From: DASXSB01 sp036506275
Lineage (GTDB): Bacteria; Methylomirabilota; Methylomirabilia; Rokubacteriales; CSP1-6
Direction of reading: 5' to 3'
DNA: 64,000 bases
NCBI GenBank assembly: GCA_036506275.1
Contig: DASXSB010000111.1
Location: 12,454 to 76,453 of the forward strand
In this document: in pieces, positions 41,070 to 50,091 of the stretch
Position numbering within the stretch: the stretch's first letter is position 1
Layout of the letters: each line of letters starts with the position of its first letter
Made by a program: the position numbers and the translations under genes
The notes under the pieces: generated by a model
The model's input: the letters and a program-made list of their open reading frames with translations, nothing else
Database searches by the model: none
Told to the model about the DNA's origin: nothing

Positions 41070-41716
41070 CAGGCGAGCGCCTCCGCCTCGCGGCGCAGGA
41101 GGGCGACGCGCTTGGACACGAAGTAGGCGTAGAGGAGCGTGAACGCCGCGAAGTTGACGAGGAGGGCGACGAGGATCGCCGCCGGCATCGTCGGCGCCCC
41201 CGGCTTGATCAACGACGGGGGCTGGTGGAGCGTGCGCCACCAGAGCACCGAGAAGTGCACGAGCGGAATGTCGAGGGCGGCCACGATCCCGAGCACGGCC
41301 GCGTAGCGGGAGGCGCGCTCGTGATCCTCGATCATCGCGCGCAGCAAGAGGTATCCGAGGTACATGACGAAGAGGATGGCCACGCTCGTCAGGCGAGCGT
41401 CCCACGTCCACCACGTCCCCCACGTCGGCTTGCCCCAGATGGACCCGCTCGCGATGGTGATGCCGGTGAAGATCACGCCCGCTTCCGCGGACGCGGCGGC
41501 GAGGCGATCGGCGCCGGCGGAACGCGTGACCAGATAGACGAACGAGGCGGCCGCCACCACGACGAAGGCGAGATAGGCGACCCACACGCTCGGCACGTGG
41601 AGATACATGATGCGCTGCACGTTGCCTTGCGTCGCCTCCCGCGGCGCGACGCCGAACGCCATGACGAGCCCCACGGCGAGCGCGATCGCCGCCAGCCACC
41701 CGAATGACCGCGTCAT
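41069..41716 (-). CDS. ccmC: Haem transporter subunit CcmC
   Basis: 215 residues, six membrane helices. Contains the WWD-type motif WGTWWTWDARLTS with the family His residues (MYLHVPSVW upstream and LVHFSVLWWRTLHQP downstream) that bind haem. Loads haem onto CcmE. It lies between ccmB (5 nt gap) and ccmD. Confidence 0.95.
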   Translation of the reverse strand: MTRSFGWLAAIALAVGLVMAFGVAPREATQGNVQRIMYLHVPSVWVAYLAFVVVAAASFVYLVTRSAGADRLAAASAEAGVIFTGITIASGSIWGKPTWGTWWTWDARLTSVAILFVMYLGYLLLRAMIEDHERASRYAAVLGIVAALDIPLVHFSVLWWRTLHQPPSLIKPGAPTMPAAILVALLVNFAAFTLLYAYFVSKRVALLRREAEALA

Positions 41717-41720
41717 CGCA

Positions 41721-42398
41721 TCAACCTTCGAGGACGAAGTCGAACGTGAGCACGCCCACCACGACGTAGATCACGTCGGCGGCGACCAGCAATCCGAGCC
41801 AGTGCGAGACGTCGCCGAGCCCGTGCCCGGCGAGGGCGGCGTCGGTCGCGCGCACGGTGGCGAGCAGCACCGGGACCGCGACCGGCAGCAGGAGGACGGG
41901 AAACAACAGCTCGCGGGCGCGTACGTTGGCCGTCATCCCCGAGAACAGCGTGCCCATCGCGGCCAGCCCCACGGTGCCGAGGGCGACGACGAGCGCCAGC
42001 GACGGCAGCGCCGGCCCCAGGGCCACGTCGAAGAACACGACGAAGAGACCGAGGAGGATGGCCTCCACCACGAACATCAAGAGGAGATTGCCGCCGAGCT
42101 TGCCGAGGTAGATGGCCGACTTGTCGCCGGGAGCGAGGAGGAGAGCCTCCCAGCAATCGTTTTCGCGCTCGACGAGGAACGTGCGGCCGAGAGCGAGGAG
42201 GCCGCTCAGCAGGAAGGCGAGCCAGAGAAGTCCGGGCAGGACGCCCCCGAGGCGCTCGCGATCGGGGCCGAGCGCGAACTGGAAGACGAAGAGCAGGAGG
42301 AGCGCGAAGAACACGAGCGCGTTCAGCGTTTCCTTGGAGCGCACCTCTACCACCACGTCCTTCCAGAACACGATCCACGTCCGCCGCGCGAAGCTCAC
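41721..42398 (-). CDS. ccmB: Haem exporter permease CcmB
   Basis: 225 residues, six membrane helices. FWKDVVVEVRSKETLNALVFFALLLLFVFQFAL at the N-terminus and RENDCWEALLLAPGDKSAIYLGKLGGN are CcmB text. Forms an ABC complex with CcmA and CcmC that releases haem-loaded CcmE. GTG in a GTGA overlap with ccmA. Confidence 0.95.
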   Translation of the reverse strand: MSFARRTWIVFWKDVVVEVRSKETLNALVFFALLLLFVFQFALGPDRERLGGVLPGLLWLAFLLSGLLALGRTFLVERENDCWEALLLAPGDKSAIYLGKLGGNLLLMFVVEAILLGLFVVFFDVALGPALPSLALVVALGTVGLAAMGTLFSGMTANVRARELLFPVLLLPVAVPVLLATVRATDAALAGHGLGDVSHWLGLLVAADVIYVVVGVLTFDFVLEG

Positions 42399-43114
42399 GG
42401 GGCGGCTTCGGTATACAGCGTGTACAGACGCTGGATCTCGTCGGGCGCGAGCCCGGCGCGCGCCATGTCGAGGGCGACCCGTCCTCCGGCGAGGATCGCC
42501 ACCCGATCGGCGACGGCGAGGCCACGATCGAAGCTGTGGGTGGCCATGACGACCGCGCCCCCCAGCGTCTTGAACTCCTGCAGGTGATTGTCGAGCCACT
42601 TCCGCGCCTGCTGATCGAGACTGGCGAAGGGCTCGTCGAGGAGCAGCACGCGCGGACGGCGGAGGACGAAGCGGGCAAGGGAGAGTCGGCGCTTCATCCC
42701 GGCCGACAGTCGGCGCACGCGCTCGGCGGCGACGTGGTCGAGGTCCACCGCCGCCAGCGCCGACATCAGCGCCGCCGACGGCGCGTCGACGTCGTGGAGC
42801 GCGGTCCAGAATCGTAGATTTTCCAGCGCGGTGAGGTCCTCGTAGAGGTGGACCCCGTGGGCGACGACGCCGACGGCGGCGCGGACCGCCTCCGCCTCGC
42901 GCACGCAATCGTGTCCGGCCACGACGGCGGTGCCGCGCGTGGGGCGGACGAGGGTGGCGAGAATTCTGAGGAGCGTCGTCTTGCCGGCGCCGTTGGAACC
43001 GAGAAGCGCTACCGCCTCCCCGCCGCGGACCTCGAGCGTCACACCGTCGAGCACGAGATTCGCGCCGAACACCTTGCGGAGCTCGCTGACGCGGACGAGC
43101 GGTTCAGCCGTCAG
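42395..43114 (-). CDS. ccmA: Haem exporter ATPase CcmA, probable CTG start
   Basis: ABC ATPase, 239 residues from the proposed start: Walker A GSNGAGKTT, signature LSAGMKRRLSLAR, Walker B RVLLLDEPFASLD and switch His in VVMATHSFDRG. The first standard codon is GTG 43072, which would remove the first strand of the ATPase fold. In-frame text LTAEPLVRVSELRK, normal for an ABC N-terminus, reaches back to a CTG that abuts the TAA of htpX, with GAGGG 5-6 nt before. CTG initiation is therefore proposed. Confidence 0.92.
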   Translation of the reverse strand: MTAEPLVRVSELRKVFGANLVLDGVTLEVRGGEAVALLGSNGAGKTTLLRILATLVRPTRGTAVVAGHDCVREAEAVRAAVGVVAHGVHLYEDLTALENLRFWTALHDVDAPSAALMSALAAVDLDHVAAERVRRLSAGMKRRLSLARFVLRRPRVLLLDEPFASLDQQARKWLDNHLQEFKTLGGAVVMATHSFDRGLAVADRVAILAGGRVALDMARAGLAPDEIQRLYTLYTEAAP

Positions 43115-43960
43115 TTACACCCTCATGGCGCGGAGGCGGGCGATGCGCTCCTCGATGGGCGGGTGCGTGGAGAACAAGCGCATGAGGCTCTGTCCGCTCA
43201 GCGGATTCACGATGAAGAGGTGAGCGGTGGCCGGGTTGGCGGGCAGCGGAACCTGGTGGGCCGCCATCTCGAGCTTCTCGAGCGCCTTCGCCAGGCCCCA
43301 CGTCCGCCCCGCGTACTTCGCTCCCGACGCGTCCGCCTGGAACTCGCGCGAGCGCGACACCGCGAGCTGGACGAGCATGGCCGCGATGGGGGCGACGATC
43401 GCCATCAGGATAGCGGCGACGGGGCTGCCACCTTCGTCGTCGTCGCGCCGCCCGCCTCCGAACATCGCCGTCCATTGCGCCATGTGCGCGAGGTAGGTGA
43501 TGGCGCCCGCGAGGGTGGCGGCGACGGTCGAGATCAGCACGTCGCGGTTGGCCACGTGGGCGAGCTCGTGGGCGAGCACGCCCTCGAGCTCCTCGTCGTC
43601 CAGGATCCTCAAGACCCCGTCCGTGACGGCGACCGCGGCATGCTCGGGATTGCGGCCGGTGGCGAAAGCGTTCGGGGAGTCGCTCTCGATCATGTAGACG
43701 CGCGGCATCGGGATCTGGGCGCGGAGGGCGAGACGGCGCACGATCGCGTAGAGTCCGGGGGCCTGGGCTTCTTCGATGGGGCGCGCCCCGTACATGGCGA
43801 GGACCATCTTGTCCGAGAACCAGTAGCTGAAGAAGTTCATCAAGAGGGCGAACACGAACGCGACCAGCATGCCCTGACGCCCGCCGACGGCGTCGCCGAT
43901 GATCACCAGCATCGCGGTGAGAACGGCGAGCAGTAACGCCGTCTTGAACATGTTGGACAT
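43115..43960 (-). CDS. htpX: Membrane zinc metalloprotease HtpX
   Basis: 281 residues: two N-terminal membrane helices (ALLLAVLTAMLVIIGDA, MLVAFVFALLMNFFSYW), HExxH site HELAH (131-135), two further helices, and downstream Glu in SRSREFQADASGA as third zinc ligand. Removes misfolded membrane proteins. The ATG chosen has GGAGGACCACC upstream. It begins the transcript that continues into the ccm genes, without gap. Confidence 0.95.
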   Translation of the reverse strand: MSNMFKTALLLAVLTAMLVIIGDAVGGRQGMLVAFVFALLMNFFSYWFSDKMVLAMYGARPIEEAQAPGLYAIVRRLALRAQIPMPRVYMIESDSPNAFATGRNPEHAAVAVTDGVLRILDDEELEGVLAHELAHVANRDVLISTVAATLAGAITYLAHMAQWTAMFGGGRRDDDEGGSPVAAILMAIVAPIAAMLVQLAVSRSREFQADASGAKYAGRTWGLAKALEKLEMAAHQVPLPANPATAHLFIVNPLSGQSLMRLFSTHPPIEERIARLRAMRV

Positions 43961-44041
43961 GGTGGTCCTCCTCTTCGAGCGAAGCGTAGCAGAGCCATGG
44001 GGGGCGGTCAAAGCAACTGCCCGCGGCCACGGTCAAATGCG

Positions 44042-44070
44042 TTGACTTGAGGGGGCCCCGCCGATATACT
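44042..44070 (+). promoter_or_regulatory. Sigma-70 promoter of the yceD-rpmF-fab operon
   Basis: TTGACT (44042-44047), 17 nt spacer, TATACT (44065-44070): five of six matches in each box and ideal spacing. The leader of about 66 nt ends in CAGGAG before the yceD ATG. Confidence 0.75.
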
Positions 44071-44142
44071 CAGCCTGGCTGCGTGATAAATCGTTTGTTT
44101 ACCAATGACTTACGCGGGATTCTTCCCCAGGATACAGGAGCC

Positions 44143-44652
44143 ATGATCATTCGTGTGTCGGACCTTCAAGGCGAAGGTCTTCACATCGCCGATCCGGCCG
44201 CGCTCGCGTCGCCGTTCGCGGACCCGAGCTGGCGGCTCACCCGTCTCGATCTCCACGTCGAGCGCGACGGCGCCGATGTCGTCGTCCACGGTGAGCTCGG
44301 CGCGACCGTGCCGCAGACGTGCGGACGGTGCCTGGAGACGTTCCCGGTGAGCGTCCGGGCAGCGGTGGACTCGCGGTTCGTGCCCCGGCCCGCCACCGGC
44401 GAGAACGTGGAGCTCGGCGAGGACGACCTCGAGACCGACTTCTACGTGAACGACCAGCTCGATCTCGCCGCCCTCGTGGAAACCGAGACGACGCTGGCGC
44501 TGCCCATGAAGCCGCTGTGCCGCGACGACTGCCGTGGCCTCTGCCCGGTCTGCGGCGCCAACCGTAACACCGTGCAATGCGCGTGCGTGCCGCCACCGCG
44601 CGACCCGCGGCTGGCCGCGCTCGCCGAGCTCGCCGCCCGCTCCCACAACTAG
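44143..44652 (+). CDS. yceD: YceD/DUF177 family protein
   Basis: 169 residues with the DUF177 cysteines: CGRCLE in the middle, then CRDDCRGLCPVCGANRNTVQC at the end. In many bacteria DUF177 precedes rpmF and plsX, as here; in plants and E. coli it is linked to 23S rRNA or ribosome assembly. The ATG with CAGGAG upstream is the start; a longer in-frame reading through the leader is not used. Confidence 0.9.
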   Translation: MIIRVSDLQGEGLHIADPAALASPFADPSWRLTRLDLHVERDGADVVVHGELGATVPQTCGRCLETFPVSVRAAVDSRFVPRPATGENVELGEDDLETDFYVNDQLDLAALVETETTLALPMKPLCRDDCRGLCPVCGANRNTVQCACVPPPRDPRLAALAELAARSHN

Positions 44653-44669
44653 GCGAACAGGGGACCCCG

Positions 44670-44852
44670 ATGCCGCTTCCAAAACGGCGCCACTCGAAGA
44701 CACGCGGGCGCAAGCGCCGCACCCACTACAAGCTGTCGCCGGCCACGGCGGCCGTTTGTCCGCAGTGTCGGGAGCCCAAGCAACCGCATCGCGTGTGCCC
44801 CCACTGTGGTTACTACAAGGGCCGGGAGATCCTCGCCGTCGAAGGCGCCTAG
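44670..44852 (+). CDS. rpmF: 50S ribosomal protein L32
   Basis: 60 residues, PLPKRRHSKTRGRKRRTHYKL at the N-terminus and a four-Cys zinc ribbon: CPQC at 30-33 and CPHC at 43-46. A zinc-binding L32 of usual length. It is 17 nt after yceD and directly abuts plsX. Confidence 0.97.
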   Translation: MPLPKRRHSKTRGRKRRTHYKLSPATAAVCPQCREPKQPHRVCPHCGYYKGREILAVEGA

Positions 44853-45875
44853 TTGAAGATCGCCGTCGACGCCATGGGAGGGGATCATGGTCCCTCCGTC
44901 GTGGTGGAAGGCGCGGTCGCCGCCGTCCGCGAATTCGGCGCTTCCGTGATCCTCGTCGGGGACGCGACGGAGCTCACGAGCGAGGTCCGCCGCCTCCATG
45001 CCGAGTCGCTCGCGGTCGAGGTCCGTCATGCCTCCCAGGTGGTAGGGATGGGAGAGTCACCGTCGCACGCCCTCCGGCGCAAGCGCGACTCCTCGTTGGC
45101 GGTCTCCGCCGATCTCGTGCGCGACGGCCTTGCGTCCGCGTTCGTCTCCGCCGGGAATACCGGCGCCGCCCTCGCGGTGTCGATGTTCTCCATCGGCGTC
45201 CTGCGCGGGGTCGACCGTCCCGCCATCGCGGCCGTGCTCCCCAGCCTGCGCGGGTACACGGTCCTGCTCGACGTCGGCGCCAACGTCAATCCCAAGCCCT
45301 GGCACCTCTTCCAGTTCGGCGTGATGGGGCACGTGTACGCGCGCGACATCCTCAGGGTGGAGTCGCCGCGGGTGGGCCTCCTCTCCGTGGGCGAGGAAGA
45401 AGGCAAGGGCAACGACCTCACGCGGGAGGCGTTCGAGCAGCTGAAGGACTCGTCCCTCAACTTCATCGGCAACGTGGAGGGACGCGACATCTACAACGGC
45501 CACTGCGACGTGGTGGTGACGGATGGCTTCACCGGCAACGTCTCGCTGAAGACGTCGGAGAGCCTCGCCGAGATGCTGAGCGCGATGATCCGCGAGGAGC
45601 TCACGCGCGACGTCCGCTCCAAGATCGCGGCCGCCCTCGCCCTTCCGGCGTTCAGGCGTTTTCGCAAGCGCGTGGACTACACGGAAATGGGCGGGGCGCC
45701 GCTGCTCGGCATCGACGGCGCCGCCGTCATCTGTCACGGCGCCTCCCCCTCGAAAGCCATCAAGAACGCGGTCCGGGTGGCCGGCGAATGGGCGAAGGCG
45801 GGCCTGAACGACCACATCAAAGCCGCGCTGGAGGTGGAGGTGACGCGCAGCGGGCGAGAGGGAGGCCGGGAATGA
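44853..45875 (+). CDS. plsX: Phosphate acyltransferase PlsX
   Basis: 340 residues. Makes acyl-phosphate from acyl-ACP for phospholipid synthesis. N-terminal KIAVDAMGGDHGPSVVVEGAV and central ASAFVSAGNTGAALAVSMF, DVGANVNPKPWHLFQF, VVTDGFTGNVSLKTSE are signature segments. Starts TTG, directly after the rpmF stop, and overlaps fabH by four bases. Confidence 0.96.
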   Translation: MKIAVDAMGGDHGPSVVVEGAVAAVREFGASVILVGDATELTSEVRRLHAESLAVEVRHASQVVGMGESPSHALRRKRDSSLAVSADLVRDGLASAFVSAGNTGAALAVSMFSIGVLRGVDRPAIAAVLPSLRGYTVLLDVGANVNPKPWHLFQFGVMGHVYARDILRVESPRVGLLSVGEEEGKGNDLTREAFEQLKDSSLNFIGNVEGRDIYNGHCDVVVTDGFTGNVSLKTSESLAEMLSAMIREELTRDVRSKIAAALALPAFRRFRKRVDYTEMGGAPLLGIDGAAVICHGASPSKAIKNAVRVAGEWAKAGLNDHIKAALEVEVTRSGREGGRE

Positions 45876-46852
45876 CGCGCGGCAAGATCATCGGCGTGGG
45901 CGCGTACGCCCCCAAGAGAGTGCTCACCAACGCCGACCTCGAGAAGATGGTGGCCACCAGCGACGAGTGGATCGTCCAGCGCAGCGGCATCCGCGAGCGC
46001 CGCATCGCCGACGAGAGCGAGGCCACTTCCGATCTCGCCGTGCGCGCGGCCCAGCAGGCGCTCGAGCGCGCCAATCTCGTCCCCGAAGACATCGACTTCA
46101 TCGTGCTGGGGACGACCACCGCCGACATGCAGTTTCCGTCCACGGCGAACTTCGTGCAGCAGCGGCTCGGCTGCCGTCGCATCGGCTCCATGGACGTGTG
46201 GGCGGCCTGCACCGGCTCCATCTACAGCCTCGCCGTGGGGTCCCAGTTCGTGCAGACCGGGAAATATCGCCGTGTGCTCTGCATCGGCGCGGAGACGCTG
46301 TCGCGGATCACCGACTACACCGACCGTGGGACGTGCGTGCTCCTCGCCGACGCCGCCGGCGCCGCCATCCTGGAAGCGTCGGAGGACGGCAGCGGCGTCA
46401 TCGACGCCGACCTCTACTCCGACACGTCGCACTGGGAGCTCCTCTACATGCCGGGCGGCGGCTCGCGCCACCCCGCCTCGCGGGAGACGGTGGACGCGCG
46501 CTTGCACTACGCGAAGATGAAGGGAAGCGAGCTGTTCAAGATCGCGGTGCGCATGTTCGTCGACTGTGCGTCGACGATCCTCGCCCGTCACGGCTACACC
46601 GTCGCCGACGTCGATCTCTTCATCCCGCACCAGGCCAACCTCCGGATCATCGAGGCCGCCGCCAAGCGGCTCGCCATGCCGATGGAGCGCGTCTACGTGA
46701 ACGTGGACCGCTACGGCAACACGGGGGCGGCGTCTGTCTACGTGGCGCTGGAGGAGGCCGTGAGCGCGGGGCGCGTGAAGCGCGGCGATCTCCTCCTCCT
46801 CGCCGCCTTCGGAGGCGGCGTGACGTGGGGCTCGGCACTGGTTCGATGGTAG
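45872..46852 (+). CDS. fabH: 3-oxoacyl-ACP synthase III (FabH)
   Basis: 326 residues. Condenses acetyl-CoA with malonyl-ACP to begin fatty acid synthesis. Catalytic Cys113 (WAACTGS), His253 (PHQANLR) and Asn283 (YGNTGAAS) are all present. ATGA overlap with plsX and GGGAGG ribosome site, 7-nt overlap with fabD. Confidence 0.96.
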   Translation: MTRGKIIGVGAYAPKRVLTNADLEKMVATSDEWIVQRSGIRERRIADESEATSDLAVRAAQQALERANLVPEDIDFIVLGTTTADMQFPSTANFVQQRLGCRRIGSMDVWAACTGSIYSLAVGSQFVQTGKYRRVLCIGAETLSRITDYTDRGTCVLLADAAGAAILEASEDGSGVIDADLYSDTSHWELLYMPGGGSRHPASRETVDARLHYAKMKGSELFKIAVRMFVDCASTILARHGYTVADVDLFIPHQANLRIIEAAAKRLAMPMERVYVNVDRYGNTGAASVYVALEEAVSAGRVKRGDLLLLAAFGGGVTWGSALVRW

Positions 46853-47808
46853 GGGGGCCGTCGACGGCCCCGCCGCGCCTCGCGTTCCTCTTTCCCGGGC
46901 AAGGCTCACAAGCGGTCGGGATGGGCAAGGCGTTCTTCGAGACGTCGGCGCCGGCGCGGCGGGTCTTCGAGGAGGCCGACGACGCCCTCCAGTTTCCCCT
47001 GTCGCGCCTGATCTTCGACGGTCCCGAGACGGACCTCGCGCTCACCGCCAACACGCAGCCCGCCGTCATGACCGTGAGCGTGGCCGCCGCCGCCGCCTGC
47101 GCCGAGCGCGGTCTTCAACCGTCCTTCGCGGCCGGCCACAGCCTCGGCGAGTACTCGGCGCTCGTGGTGGCGGGCGCCCTCCGCTTCGCGGACGCCGTGC
47201 GCATCGTCCGCAAGCGTGGGCAGTTCATGCAGGAAGCGGTGCCGGTGGGAACGGGAGCGATGGCAGCCGTGCTTGGCCTCGACGTGGACGCGGTGAAGGC
47301 CGTGTGCGCGGACGCCGCCAAGGGCGAAGTGGTGGAGATCGCCAACGTCAACTCGCCGGGGCAGACGGTGATCGCGGGCCATCGCGGCGCCGTCGAGCGC
47401 GCGGTCGCCCTCGCCGCCGAGCGGGGCGGGCGCAAGAGCGTGCTGCTTCCCGTCAGCGCGCCTTTCCATTGCTCGCTGATGGCGCCCGCCCGGGAGCGGC
47501 TCGCCCGCGAGCTGGACGCGGTCGCCGTGGAGAGCCCGCGCGTGCCCGTCGTCCGCAACGTGGACGGCGGGGTGACGCGCACGGCGACCGAGGTCACACC
47601 GTTCCTGCTCCGGCAGGTGGCGAGCCCGGTGCAATGGACGGAGTGTGTGCGTCGGCTCGCCGCCGAGGGCGTCACCGATTTCGTGGAGGTGGGGCCGGGA
47701 CGCGTGCTCACCGCGCTCGTGCGCCGCATCGTCGACGGCGCCCGCGCCGTCTCCGTGGAAGACCCGCCCGGTCTGGAGAAGGCGCTCGCGACGCCGCGCT
47801 CCGCATGA
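46846..47808 (+). CDS. fabD: Malonyl-CoA:ACP transacylase (FabD)
   Basis: 320 residues. LAFLFPGQGSQAVGMG opens the family fold, catalytic Ser99 is in AGHSLGEYSALV and His208 in VSAPFHCSLM. Loads malonyl groups onto ACP. It overlaps both neighbours. Confidence 0.96.
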   Translation: MVGGPSTAPPRLAFLFPGQGSQAVGMGKAFFETSAPARRVFEEADDALQFPLSRLIFDGPETDLALTANTQPAVMTVSVAAAAACAERGLQPSFAAGHSLGEYSALVVAGALRFADAVRIVRKRGQFMQEAVPVGTGAMAAVLGLDVDAVKAVCADAAKGEVVEIANVNSPGQTVIAGHRGAVERAVALAAERGGRKSVLLPVSAPFHCSLMAPARERLARELDAVAVESPRVPVVRNVDGGVTRTATEVTPFLLRQVASPVQWTECVRRLAAEGVTDFVEVGPGRVLTALVRRIVDGARAVSVEDPPGLEKALATPRSA

Positions 47809-48554
47809 CGACGAGCCTCGACGGCAAGGTCGCCATCGTCACCGGCGGCAGCCGCGGGATCGGCGCCACCATCGCGGCGTTGCTGGCAGAGTCCGGAGCG
47901 GCCGTGGTAGTCTCTGGCCGCGACGCCGACCGGCTCGAGCGCGCGGTGAAGGAGATGCAGGGAAGGGCGGGGGCGGTGGCCGGCGTCGTCGCCGACGTGG
48001 CCCGGCGCGAGGACGCCGATCGCCTGGTGGAGAGCGCGAAGGAGCGGTTCGGTCGCATCGACATCCTCGTCAACAACGCGGGCATCACGCGCGACGGCCT
48101 CCTCATCCGGATGAAGGACGAGGATTGGGACAGCGTGATGGAGGTGAATCTCCGCGGCGCCTTCCTCATGACGCGGGCGGTGGTGAAGGCTCTCGTGCGC
48201 CAGAAGCGCGGAGGCCGCGTCATCAACATCACGTCGACGGCGGGAGCGATGGGCAACGCGGGGCAGGCGAACTACTCCGCGGCCAAGGCGGGCCTGATCG
48301 GTTTCACGAAGGCGTCGGCGCGCGAGCTGGCGCACTGGGGAATCCTGGTCAACGCGGTGGCGCCGGGGCTCATCGAGACCGACATGGCGGCCGCGCTCAC
48401 GCCTGCCGCGCGGGAGGCGCTCATCGCGCAGGTGCCGCTCGGACGGATCGGAACCGCGGGCGACGTGGCCGAGGTGGTACGATTCCTGGCCGGGGACGGC
48501 GCCGGCTACGTGACCGGGCAGGTATTTCACGTCAACGGCGGCCTGTACATGTGA
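47805..48554 (+). CDS. fabG: 3-oxoacyl-ACP reductase (FabG)
   Basis: 249 residues, classical short-chain dehydrogenase. Cofactor loop TGGSRGIG, NNAGITRDGLLIRM, active-site Ser in INITSTAGAMGN, Tyr and Lys in YSAAKAG, and GxETDM near the C-terminus. NADPH-dependent reduction of 3-oxoacyl-ACP. ATGA overlap with fabD. Confidence 0.96.
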   Translation: MTTSLDGKVAIVTGGSRGIGATIAALLAESGAAVVVSGRDADRLERAVKEMQGRAGAVAGVVADVARREDADRLVESAKERFGRIDILVNNAGITRDGLLIRMKDEDWDSVMEVNLRGAFLMTRAVVKALVRQKRGGRVINITSTAGAMGNAGQANYSAAKAGLIGFTKASARELAHWGILVNAVAPGLIETDMAAALTPAAREALIAQVPLGRIGTAGDVAEVVRFLAGDGAGYVTGQVFHVNGGLYM

Positions 48555-48594
48555 GTCGGGGTGAGGGTCTTTTCTTCGAGGAGGTGACCGGTTC

Positions 48595-48831
48595 ATGGCG
48601 AAGTCAGTCGAGGACAAGGTGAAGGAGATCATCGTCGAGCAGCTCGGCGTTGAAGAGGACGACGTCAACCCGAACGCGAAATTCATCGAGGACCTCGGCG
48701 CCGACTCGCTGGACACGGTGGAGCTCGTGATGGCGCTCGAGGAACACTTCGACATCCAGATTCCGGATGAGGACGCCGAGAAGATCGTGACCGTCGGGGA
48801 CGCGATCCAGTACATCAAGGACAACTCGTAA
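48595..48831 (+). CDS. acpP: Acyl carrier protein
   Basis: 78 residues, acidic, with phosphopantetheine Ser38 in LGADSLDTVELVMALEE. Carries growing acyl chains. It follows fabG by 40 nt with a strong GAGGAGG ribosome site, in line with the high expression ACP needs. Confidence 0.97.
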   Translation: MAKSVEDKVKEIIVEQLGVEEDDVNPNAKFIEDLGADSLDTVELVMALEEHFDIQIPDEDAEKIVTVGDAIQYIKDNS

Positions 48832-48833
48832 CG

Positions 48834-50078
48834 GTGGCGGGAACGCGGATCGTCGTCACGGGGGTCGGTGCCCTCACGCCCCTCGGCAACTCCGCGGAGG
48901 AGTTCTGGACCGCGCTCACGGAAGGCCGGTCCGGCATCGCGCCCATCTCCAAGTTCGACGCGAGCGGATTTCCGACCACGATCGCGGGCGAGATACGGAA
49001 CTTCGACCCCCTCCGCTACGTCGACAAGAAGGAGGCGCGGCGGCTCGATCCCTATCTCCAGTACGCCATCGCCTCCGCGGTGATGGCGGTGGAGGACGCG
49101 GGTTTCGACCCCGCCCGTGTTGACAGCACGCGCTTCGGCGTCGTCATCGGCTCCGGTATCGGCGGCATCACAACTCTCCTCGAAGGCGAGGACATCCGCA
49201 AGACGAAGGGGCCGGATCGGGTGTCGCCCTTCGTCATTCCCATGCTCATCATCAACATGGCCTCGGGCCTGGTCTCGATGCGGTTCAACGCCAAGGGCCC
49301 CAACTCGTCGGTGGTCACCGCGTGCGCGACGGGAAACCACGCCATCGGTGACGCCTTCCGCATCCTCCAGCGCGGCGACGCCGACATCATGATCGCGGGA
49401 GGGGCGGAGGCCATCATCGTGCCCCTCACCATCGCCGGCTTCTGCGCCATGAAGGCGATGTCCACCCGCAACGACGAGCCCCAGAAGGCGTCGCGTCCCT
49501 TCGACGCCAACCGCGACGGGTTCGTGTGCGGAGAGGGCGCCGGGCTCATCGTGCTGGAGTCGCTCGCCCACGCGCTCCGGCGTGACGCGCGCATCTACGG
49601 CGAGATCGTGGGCTACGGCATGACGGCGGACGCCCACCACATGACCGCGCCCGACCCCGAGGGCGACGGCGCCGTGCGGGCGATGGCGGGCGCGCTGAAG
49701 GACGCCGGTATCGCCACCACCGAGGTGGGATACATCAACGCCCACGGCACGTCCACGCCCTACAACGACAAGTTCGAGACGCTCGCCATCAAGCGCCTGT
49801 TCGGCGATCACGCCCGCAAGCTGGCGGTGTCGTCGACGAAGTCGATGACGGGCCACCTCCTCGGCGCCGCCGGCGGCGTGGAAGCCGTCGCCACCGTGCT
49901 CGCCCTTCACCACGGCGTGCTCCCGCCCACCATCAACTACGAGACACCCGACCCCGACTGCGACCTCGACTACGTGCCCAACACCGCCCGCAAGCAGGAC
50001 GTCGACGTCGCGCTCTCGAATGCCTTCGGCTTCGGGGGCACCAACGCCACCCTGGCGTTTCGCAAGTATCGCGGCTAG
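48834..50078 (+). CDS. fabF: 3-oxoacyl-ACP synthase II (FabF)
   Basis: 414 residues. Elongation ketosynthase: nucleophile Cys164 (VTACATG), His in NAHGTSTPYND and His in SMTGHLLGAAG. GTG start 2 nt after acpP. The final text GFGGTNATLAF is complete, so the gene is intact up to its TAG stop. Confidence 0.96.
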   Translation: MAGTRIVVTGVGALTPLGNSAEEFWTALTEGRSGIAPISKFDASGFPTTIAGEIRNFDPLRYVDKKEARRLDPYLQYAIASAVMAVEDAGFDPARVDSTRFGVVIGSGIGGITTLLEGEDIRKTKGPDRVSPFVIPMLIINMASGLVSMRFNAKGPNSSVVTACATGNHAIGDAFRILQRGDADIMIAGGAEAIIVPLTIAGFCAMKAMSTRNDEPQKASRPFDANRDGFVCGEGAGLIVLESLAHALRRDARIYGEIVGYGMTADAHHMTAPDPEGDGAVRAMAGALKDAGIATTEVGYINAHGTSTPYNDKFETLAIKRLFGDHARKLAVSSTKSMTGHLLGAAGGVEAVATVLALHHGVLPPTINYETPDPDCDLDYVPNTARKQDVDVALSNAFGFGGTNATLAFRKYRG

Positions 50079-50091
50079 CGCGCGTTCCTGC

